Shown here piece after piece: positions 6,827 through 12,152 of a DNA stretch of 23,251 bases. Below the pieces are notes generated by a model that saw only the letters and a list, made by a program, of their open reading frames with translations, was not told the origin of the DNA and made no database searches. Position 1 is the stretch's first letter. Every line of letters starts with the position of its first letter. This stretch comes from Candidatus Caenarcanales bacterium (GTDB taxonomy: Bacteria > Cyanobacteriota > Vampirovibrionia > LMEP-6097), in assembly GCA_022447685.1 (NCBI GenBank), contig JAKVAO010000042.1, forward strand, positions 1 through 23,251, given 5' to 3'. A program made the translations under genes and the position numbers.

Positions 6827-7318
6827 TTATATATATGCTTTGATTTTGATGTTTCTATAGCTCTTGCCGGGTTCATAGAAAAGTACTTTTACACTACGGT
6901 AACCTAAAGTCTTCTTACGATGAATTTCGTATTCATAACTTATAAGTCCTTTGTTGAAGAAAAATGCTTTCACCCGAGGTTGATTCATTTGTTTATGAAA
7001 AACGCCTCTGTCTATCATTCTGAACATCTTAGCCGACCAGTTTCTTACTTCAGACCTGGTAAGTATTTTAGGATGTTCTTCATCTAGAGGTAGTAAGTGT
7101 TCGCTTCTTACTCTACCGTTAACGAAATACGCTTTGATCTTCCAGTGCTTATCTACAGCAAAGCTGACGTAACCAGTAAATGGGGTCTCTGAGAAAACCT
7201 CTCTATTTATCTCTGCACCATACTGTTTGAGGTTTTCAGCGTAGGTAGCATTTAGTCTTGCTTGAGCTTGTGGCGCTAGGCAAAGTATTAAAAACAGAAT
7301 TATGAGGGTTTTCTTCAT
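6827..7318 (-). CDS. Secreted 163-aa protein of unknown function
   Basis: The N-terminus MKKTLIILFLILCLAPQAQA is a clear signal peptide with a likely cut after AQA (residue 20). The mature 143 residues are basic and rich in beta-favouring segments (TGYVSFAVDKHWKIKAYFVNG, VKAFFFNKGLISYEYEIHRKK, YRSVKVLFYEPG). They contain no cysteine pairs or known catalytic motif that I can see. A periplasmic or outer-membrane-associated beta-rich protein is likely. It heads a two-gene unit with the ATP-grasp protein, 2 nt apart, and is divergent from the histidine kinase across only 29 nt, so the two promoters must overlap. No family recognised. Confidence 0.75.
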   Translation of the reverse strand: MKKTLIILFLILCLAPQAQARLNATYAENLKQYGAEINREVFSETPFTGYVSFAVDKHWKIKAYFVNGRVRSEHLLPLDEEHPKILTRSEVRNWSAKMFRMIDRGVFHKQMNQPRVKAFFFNKGLISYEYEIHRKKTLGYRSVKVLFYEPGKSYRNIKIKAYI

Positions 7319-7328
7319 CTACTTTTAG

Positions 7329-7338
7329 TATTATTGTA
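7329..7338. promoter_or_regulatory. Overlapping back-to-back -10 boxes in a 29-nt divergent gap
   Basis: On the plus strand TATTAT (7329-7334) ends 13 nt before the kinase ATG. On the minus strand TACAAT (plus 7333-7338) ends 14 nt before the ATG of the secreted protein. The two hexamers share two base pairs, so each gene's -35 region would lie in or next to the other gene's coding start. Confidence 0.45.
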
Positions 7339-7347
7339 TCAGTAGCT

Positions 7348-8607
7348 ATGGATATTGCAGTTCAGTCTTCCTCCAAAAATTTTACTTGGGCTTGGTTCCG
7401 CAACCTCATGAAAGTTCTTGAAGACTATGAATCGGTTGATTTAATCAAAGATAAAGTAAAAGAAGCGCTGAAGAATTATTTGAATTTTTCTGAGGCGGAG
7501 ATTTATATTTTAGGAAATCTTAGTAAGAGTAAGTCTGATGGCTCAGAGATTATGGAGCAATTGATAGAGAGTGATTTCTTCGATAGAAGGCTAATAGAAG
7601 ATATTCTTATTTCTAAAAGCCCAAGTAAAGTAAGTGCGTACCAGGTGACTTTTCCTTTGGAATTGCGTGGGCGAGTAATTGGTCTTTTTCATTTGAAGGC
7701 TTTAGAAGAGATTAGTGAGGATCAGCTGTCGATTCTGTGGGCTTTTGCTGATTTTTTGGCTTTGAAGATAGATGAATTGCAGATGCCTAAAGAGATAAGC
7801 CCTTTGTCTAAAGCTAAAATTAAGCAAATTTCTGATTCGATTTTTAATAATTTACGTAATTTTTTGGAAGCTTCATTAGTAAAGCTAAAAGTCTTAGAGC
7901 AGAAAAACCAAGAATTAGTAGAAATAAATAAATTCAAAATCGATCTTATTAACAACGTTTCTCATGAGTTGAGAACTCCACTGGTTGGGATACTTGGTTT
8001 TAGTAATATGCTGCTTAGGCATCAAAATAGTCCAGAGATTGTTCATGAATCTGCTGAGCAGATTCTAGATGCAAGTAATAGACTGTCACGGATGATTGAT
8101 GATTTGATTCAATTGAATAGAGCGAATAATATTGGCTGGCAGGTGAATTTCGAGAAGGTTGATATTGCTGAGTTGATTTTCTTTGCTCATAAAACCTTGT
8201 CTCAATTTAGAAATGAAGAGCATAAGTTTATTTTCAATTTTGATGAGAAATTACCTATGGTTAGAGCTGATAGAAAGCTTCTTTTGCAAATTATTGAGAA
8301 TCTTATGACAAATGCAATTAAATATTCGCCAGACGGCGGCGAAGTAAAGGTTGAAGCAAGAAAAGCTGATGCGGATACAGTTACTATTACTGTTTCAGAT
8401 CATGGTATTGGTATGACTGAAGAGGATGTTGAGAAGATTTTTGATAGATTTTATAGAGTGAAGAGCGCTAAGACTAATAAAATTCATGGATTGGGTCTTG
8501 GGCTTGCTATCTGTAAAGACTTAGCTGTAGCTTTAGATGGTGATATCAAATGTGAAAGTAAGCTTGGTAAAGGTTCTAGTTTTACTGTTACTATACCCAG
8601 ATATTAA
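7348..8607 (+). CDS. Soluble sensor histidine kinase (GAF-like N-terminus, HisKA, HATPase_c)
   Basis: 419 aa without transmembrane segments. Residues about 15-145 look like a GAF-type sensory domain (FSEAEIYILG, a central VTFPLELRGRVIGLFHLKA strand pair). A helical linker follows (160-198). The dimerisation/phosphoacceptor domain has NNVSHELRTPL with His206. The catalytic domain shows the N box NLMTNAIKYSPDGG (Asn322), the G1 box SDHGIGM (350-356), the F box IFDRFYR and the G2 box GLGLGL (381-386). All key residues are present, so it should autophosphorylate. No response regulator is encoded in the window, so its partner is unknown. It is divergent from the secreted protein/ATP-grasp unit across 29 nt, which could mean regulation in concert. 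The ATG at 7348 has no Shine-Dalgarno sequence. Confidence 0.92.
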   Translation: MDIAVQSSSKNFTWAWFRNLMKVLEDYESVDLIKDKVKEALKNYLNFSEAEIYILGNLSKSKSDGSEIMEQLIESDFFDRRLIEDILISKSPSKVSAYQVTFPLELRGRVIGLFHLKALEEISEDQLSILWAFADFLALKIDELQMPKEISPLSKAKIKQISDSIFNNLRNFLEASLVKLKVLEQKNQELVEINKFKIDLINNVSHELRTPLVGILGFSNMLLRHQNSPEIVHESAEQILDASNRLSRMIDDLIQLNRANNIGWQVNFEKVDIAELIFFAHKTLSQFRNEEHKFIFNFDEKLPMVRADRKLLLQIIENLMTNAIKYSPDGGEVKVEARKADADTVTITVSDHGIGMTEEDVEKIFDRFYRVKSAKTNKIHGLGLGLAICKDLAVALDGDIKCESKLGKGSSFTVTIPRY

Positions 8608-8614
8608 ATATTCT

Positions 8615-8665
8615 GTGATATCCCTTATTTAGGGTGTATTTTGAATTTAAAATTCAAAATATCAC
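8615..8665. terminator. Nested palindrome between convergent genes, probable bidirectional terminator
   Basis: The core at 8637-8661 is a perfect 12+1+12 inverted repeat (TATTTTGAATTT, then A, then its complement). It is bracketed by GTGATA (8615-8620) and TATCAC (8660-8665), and the bracket also encloses a small hairpin, CCCT-TATTT-AGGG (8622-8634). The region lies between the stops of the kinase and the 74-aa gene. The core is nearly all A/T, so it could act as a terminator or extrude as a cruciform. Confidence 0.5.
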
Positions 8666-8695
8666 TGCAATAATTATTAAAAGATTAACAGCAAT

Positions 8696-8920
8696 CTAAG
8701 CATAACCAAGTGTGCTATTTTCACTTACTGAAGAAAGACCAATTCTACTTGCCAAAAGTTCTCCAAGAGATCTTGTGGTGTATACAAACCTATCTTTAGT
8801 TCCAGGAATACGGAAAGCCGCAGCTTCTGGTCTAACTGAACGACCAATACCAGATGGACCTACACCTGTGTAGTTACCACCAAAAAGATTATTTAATCTG
8901 GATAGTAAGCCTGATGCCAT
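8696..8920 (-). CDS. Unknown 74-aa protein
   Basis: No family recognised. It starts with an amphipathic MASGLLSRLNNLFGG, continues with a Gly/Pro-rich stretch (NYTGVGPSGIGRSVRPEAAAFRIPG) and ends with a helical SLGELLASRIGLSSVSENS. There is no cleavable signal peptide. Supporting reality: the codon pattern matches neighbours, the frame runs without interruption, and TAATAT on the minus strand (plus 8927-8932) ends exactly 6 nt before the ATG, the same spacing as at kdsA. It lies downstream of another tiny gene (48 aa) in the same orientation. It converges on the histidine kinase gene. Confidence 0.55.
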   Translation of the reverse strand: MASGLLSRLNNLFGGNYTGVGPSGIGRSVRPEAAAFRIPGTKDRFVYTTRSLGELLASRIGLSSVSENSTLGYA

Positions 8921-9010
8921 AATTTAATATTACTATAAAAAGACAGATTGAGCTTGGGTTTTACCTATTTCGGAAATAATTATGTCCTAAACTGAATATT
9001 TTTATCATTA

Positions 9011-9157
9011 TTATGCTGTTTGGGCAACAGGAACAGCTATTGCTCGATCTAAAAATAATAAAAATCTGTTTAAAAATCTTTGGCTAGTAGCGACATTATT
9101 GCCAGCAGCTGTTCTGCCCCAAACCGTTGGTCCCAAGCCATATGGATCAAATCTCAT
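9011..9157 (-). CDS. Unknown 48-aa protein
   Basis: A short complete frame from ATG (9157) to TAA (9011-9013). It begins MRFDPYGLGPTVWGRTAAG and ends in FLNRFLLFLDRAIAVPVAQTA, so the C-terminal half is hydrophobic and probably helical. It is not recognised. It begins 13 nt after the stop of the YgjP-like gene. TATTTT on the minus strand (plus 9165-9170) ends 7 nt before the ATG, matching the leaderless layout of neighbouring genes. Like the 74-aa gene beside it, it combines a Gly-containing and a helical part; the two could be small secreted or membrane-active peptides. The evidence is context and layout only. Confidence 0.45.
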   Translation of the reverse strand: MRFDPYGLGPTVWGRTAAGNNVATSQRFLNRFLLFLDRAIAVPVAQTA

Positions 9158-9170
9158 ATAATATAAAATA

Positions 9171-9893
9171 TCATATAAATATCTCAGGGTGATAGTTTTT
9201 CATCTTCACATCCAGATTCTTTGCGCCTGAGAGTATATTCTCCAGCTTATCCCAGAATATCTTACTATGATTCTTCTCTAATATATGAGTAAGTTCGTGG
9301 CAAATGACATAGTCAATCAATTCAGTTGGTAATCTCATCAGGTGAATAGATAGGTTAATGTTATTGTCTCTGGAGCAGCTCCCCCACTGGCTTTTCATGT
9401 CTTTTAGCCTTAGAGATTTATAGTTTATCTGATTCAGGCAAGAGAAGTAATCTAATCTCTGTGGCAAATAATCCTTAGCCTCAGTTCTAAGAACCTCTAT
9501 GATAGTTTCTTTGATTGCTTTTTGACTTTTACTACAAGATTCTAACTGAATATTTTGATCATAGTAGAATTTGATTTTAGTGTCTGTAATCAGTGACCTA
9601 GATTCTTTAATAGCAGATGGAATTAATTTTAGTTCTCTATAGAATGTTTTATATTCGGTATCTCTTGTAAAACTTTTTTCTTTGCGTTTTAATTCTAATG
9701 CTTGAATTTGCTTACGAATCCATCTAGCATTGTCTTGCAGAAAATCAGTACAGCATTCCAGGCTTGCCCATTTGGGTGCAGTGAGAACCAAGCCCCTGGT
9801 GCTACTAGCTGAAATTTTGAGTCGTTTAGCCTGATGATGCGTTTTGAATTCTATTAAAGCTATTTCTTCTTGACTAAGAGAGAGTTCAGCCAC
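9171..9893 (-). CDS. YgjP-like zinc metallopeptidase (DUF45, WLM/SprT-like)
   Basis: 240 aa, cytosolic. The C-terminal half holds the family signature: LKDMKSQWGSCSRDNNINLS (WGSC at 170-173), LPTELIDYVICHELTHILEKNHSKIFW with zinc ligands His199, His203 and, in NHS, His209, and catalytic Glu200. The N-terminal half (residues 20-65) has the typical KRLKISASSTRGLVLTAP and FLQDNARWIRKQ. Members are YgjP/YicC-neighbourhood hydrolases of unclear physiological substrate; E. coli YgjP has been linked to UTP hydrolysis. The start is GTG at 9893, with AGGGG ending 6 nt upstream inside the last codons of plsY, which ends only 3 nt before. The two genes are therefore translationally linked. Confidence 0.88.
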   Translation of the reverse strand: MAELSLSQEEIALIEFKTHHQAKRLKISASSTRGLVLTAPKWASLECCTDFLQDNARWIRKQIQALELKRKEKSFTRDTEYKTFYRELKLIPSAIKESRSLITDTKIKFYYDQNIQLESCSKSQKAIKETIIEVLRTEAKDYLPQRLDYFSCLNQINYKSLRLKDMKSQWGSCSRDNNINLSIHLMRLPTELIDYVICHELTHILEKNHSKIFWDKLENILSGAKNLDVKMKNYHPEIFI

Positions 9894-9896
9894 GAC

Positions 9897-10520
9897 TTAC
9901 CCCTTTAGGCTTTCGCCTACTTTAGGTTCAGTACCTGCTATAAGTCTTGTAATATTGGTTCTATGTTTAATAAGGACTATATAAATAAAAGCTATAATAC
10001 CAAAGCTAATCACACTCAAAGGTTCATGGAACAACCATAGCCATAATGGCACCAGTGGAATACAAACTATGGAACCAAGTGAAGAGTATTTGGAGATTTT
10101 TACTGTGCTGATCCAGATGATAACTGTGATTATTGCTGCTATAGGGTTTAATGCAAGTAAAACTCCAAGTCCTGTAGCTGAGGATTTACCGCCTTTGAAA
10201 CCTATATAAATGCTTTTAGCGTGAGCAATAATAGGAAGCATGCTTAGAAAAAGAAAAGTCCATGATGATTTTGGAATAACTTCGTGGAAATTAATTTCTA
10301 CTAGAGCTACAGGCACCAAGCCTTTGGCTATGTCTAGTATAAGAACTACTATAGCTTGCCATTTCCCCAGAACTCTTAGAGCATTAGTTGCGCCAGTACT
10401 CTTACTACCAAGTTTCGTTAGATCTTTACCGAAAGCAAGTCCCAACCAATAGCCAAAAGGCATAGCAGCTACCAAGTAGACAACTAAAAAGACAAATATT
10501 GCTATGAGAAAATTTGGCAT
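9897..10520 (-). CDS. plsY: Glycerol-3-phosphate acyltransferase, acyl-phosphate dependent
   Basis: An integral membrane enzyme that transfers an acyl group from acyl-phosphate to sn-glycerol 3-phosphate, giving lysophosphatidic acid, the first step of phospholipid synthesis. 207 aa with about five to seven membrane helices. The three conserved cytosolic motifs are present: GSKSTGATNALRVLGK (about 38-53, usually GSGNxGATNxxRxxG, so two central residues differ), HAKSIYIGFKGGKSSATGLG (about 100-119) and HRTNITRLIAGTEPKVGE near the C-terminus. Its -10-like TATAAT overlaps the stop codon of the upstream TPR gene and ends 7 nt before the ATG, with no Shine-Dalgarno sequence. The YgjP-like gene follows 3 nt downstream. 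PlsX and PlsC are not in the window. Confidence 0.95.
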   Translation of the reverse strand: MPNFLIAIFVFLVVYLVAAMPFGYWLGLAFGKDLTKLGSKSTGATNALRVLGKWQAIVVLILDIAKGLVPVALVEINFHEVIPKSSWTFLFLSMLPIIAHAKSIYIGFKGGKSSATGLGVLLALNPIAAIITVIIWISTVKISKYSSLGSIVCIPLVPLWLWLFHEPLSVISFGIIAFIYIVLIKHRTNITRLIAGTEPKVGESLKG

Positions 10521-10527
10521 TAGGCTT

Positions 10528-10533
10528 ATTATA
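10528..10533 (-). promoter_or_regulatory. plsY -10 box embedded in the upstream stop codon
   Basis: The minus strand reads TATAAT with the TAA at 10529-10531 being the stop of the TPR gene; 7 nt later the plsY ATG begins. This is a perfect -10 consensus, with no Shine-Dalgarno sequence between it and the ATG. It could allow plsY to be transcribed independently as a leaderless message. Confidence 0.45.
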
Positions 10534-10891
10534 ATCCAGATGGGAATTCTCTATCTATAGTCTTTGATAGCATTTTATAGAAAACTTTAGCTTCTTTGTT
10601 TTCTGGGTCAAGGTCTAATGCTTTTCTAAGATTCTCTTTTGCGTTTAGGTACCTCAACTCTTTCTCTTCATTTAGGTTAGTTAGGGTTTCAACAGCTAGA
10701 TCTTGGTGAATTTTAGAGTTTAATTCTTTAGTTTTTTTGCTATCGTATTGGTTTAATAAATCTATAGCCTCTTTGTGTTTTTCTGCTTTATATAGAAGCT
10801 TTGCTTTTTTGATATCGTTATATTCTTGAAAACAAGAGCTACAGATGAATATCAATGAGAGTACTAAGAAAAATCTACTTTTAAGCTTCAT
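10529..10891 (-). CDS. Small exported TPR-like protein, possibly a lipoprotein
   Basis: 120 aa. The N-terminus MKLKSRFFLVLSLIFICSSC is a signal peptide ending in a Cys-rich SSC. The last Cys (residue 20) could be lipidated, although the -3 position is Cys rather than the preferred Leu. The remainder looks like one to two tetratricopeptide repeats: KKAKLLYKAEKHKEAIDLLNQY (about 28-49) and AKENLRKALDLDPENKEAKVFYKML (about 84-108). Such proteins usually act as periplasmic adaptors. The gene lies 44 nt downstream of the 389-aa gene and immediately upstream of plsY. TAAACT or TATAAA hexamers on the minus strand end 8-10 nt before the ATG, with no Shine-Dalgarno sequence. Confidence 0.75.
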   Translation of the reverse strand: MKLKSRFFLVLSLIFICSSCFQEYNDIKKAKLLYKAEKHKEAIDLLNQYDSKKTKELNSKIHQDLAVETLTNLNEEKELRYLNAKENLRKALDLDPENKEAKVFYKMLSKTIDREFPSGL

Positions 10892-10935
10892 ATAAGTAGA
10901 GTTTATAATATCTATTCTTTTTAGTCTAATTTTGA

Positions 10936-12105
10936 TTAGTCTAGTCTTTTCATTCTCGGTTCAAAAATTGGTAAAAGTCCAGGTATGCAAGAACCATCTA
11001 TTAGAGCTGAAGTTTGATTTCTCACGGCACTCTTATAATCTGTTCTTAAAGGATATTTATCTTTTTCAGAAGAGACGCAGCCATCTATTGAAAATTTACC
11101 GGTCCAGGCTTCAGTAGATGGGTTTATTCCCTCTGCACCAAAACTTCTAGCTGCTGCTTGCGCAAGTTTTTTATTCTGACTCTGAGGCATTAATATTACT
11201 GATCCATCAGGTCGCAACGCTGCTGCTCCTGTTGTACACCTACCTTTCTTGAAACTACTTAAAGTCCATAGTAGTGTTCCATCATCAAACCTTTCGAGAC
11301 CTGACCTTCTATCTGTTTTAGTATTATTCACTGACGCAGCTCCAGCTATCCCAATATGGGCAATATTTCTTAATCTTCCCGAATCATCTCTATAAGTTTC
11401 AGCCATTACAACAGGTTGTCCTTTATGAAATGGAGTGTAGACAACATTCATCGGAATGCCCTCTTCATCTTTTTTAATAATCTCCATAAAATTTGCAAAA
11501 CCAGTCTCTTCATCAGTATAGATAAAACTATATTCAAGTTCACTTTCTTGTTTTACCCAAATTTCAAAATCTCTTTTATCTTTAGAATTTTCATCAATAC
11601 CTATCATGTGTTTAAATGCTACGTAGTTTAAATTAAAAAATTGTTGGTGGAGCTCATAAAGACGCTTTTGTGTAATTACAGCTTGAGCTCTAAAATAATC
11701 ATTTTGTGGAAGCGTATCAGCGTGATATAGAAGTCCTTGCATCACAGTGATATCTCTTGTTGGTCTGATTTCCATATTTGGATCAAACTCACCTTGGCTA
11801 TTATGTTGAGGGAGCTTGCCGGCTCTAGGATCATCTGGAGGTAGCTTTAATTCTAGAGCTCTAGCTTTACCTGGTTTGGTATAAACGATCATCTCGTCTT
11901 CTTCGTCTCTTTCTTCAAAACCTTTTCTGAAATATCTTTTATTTTGATTAGCCCCTGATCCAAAATAATCATGGCTATGTTCAACTTTAGGTGTTTTCTT
12001 AGTATCTTTATATTCTGGTAAATATTCTAAATCTGGTATATCACTACCATCAGGTGGCTGATAATTTTCATCAACTATTGGAGAGCTGGGTGCTTGGCTA
12101 TCCAT
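10936..12105 (-). CDS. Unknown 389-aa soluble protein with acidic, disordered N-terminus
   Basis: No family recognised. Residues 1-130 are proline- and acid-rich and probably disordered (GSDIPDLEYLPEYKDTKK, EERDEEDEM, LPPDDPRAGKLP). The rest looks folded: a helical part (RAQAVITQKRLYELHQQFFNL, about 143-163), then beta-rich segments (ESELEYSFIYTDEETGFANFMEII, NVVYTPFHKGQPVVMAETYRDDSGRLRNIAHIG), and a region with ALRPDGSVILMPQ and SIDGCVSSEKDKYPLRTDYKSAV. No signal peptide or membrane segment. The KGRCTTGAAALRPDGSV segment and two other Cys are notable but not a known motif. The gene starts 47 nt after the valS stop; TACAAT ends 4 nt before the ATG. A secreted effector or structural protein is possible, without proof. 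Confidence 0.75.
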   Translation of the reverse strand: MDSQAPSSPIVDENYQPPDGSDIPDLEYLPEYKDTKKTPKVEHSHDYFGSGANQNKRYFRKGFEERDEEDEMIVYTKPGKARALELKLPPDDPRAGKLPQHNSQGEFDPNMEIRPTRDITVMQGLLYHADTLPQNDYFRAQAVITQKRLYELHQQFFNLNYVAFKHMIGIDENSKDKRDFEIWVKQESELEYSFIYTDEETGFANFMEIIKKDEEGIPMNVVYTPFHKGQPVVMAETYRDDSGRLRNIAHIGIAGAASVNNTKTDRRSGLERFDDGTLLWTLSSFKKGRCTTGAAALRPDGSVILMPQSQNKKLAQAAARSFGAEGINPSTEAWTGKFSIDGCVSSEKDKYPLRTDYKSAVRNQTSALIDGSCIPGLLPIFEPRMKRLD

Positions 12106-12152
12106 CTTAATTGTATTGTTGTATTCTTAGGTTAAGAAATGGTTATGAATAG

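Noticed and set aside
10932..11117. 61-aa plus-strand frame antisense to the 389-aa gene
   Set aside because: No ribosome binding site or promoter, and it lies inside a well-supported coding region on the other strand.
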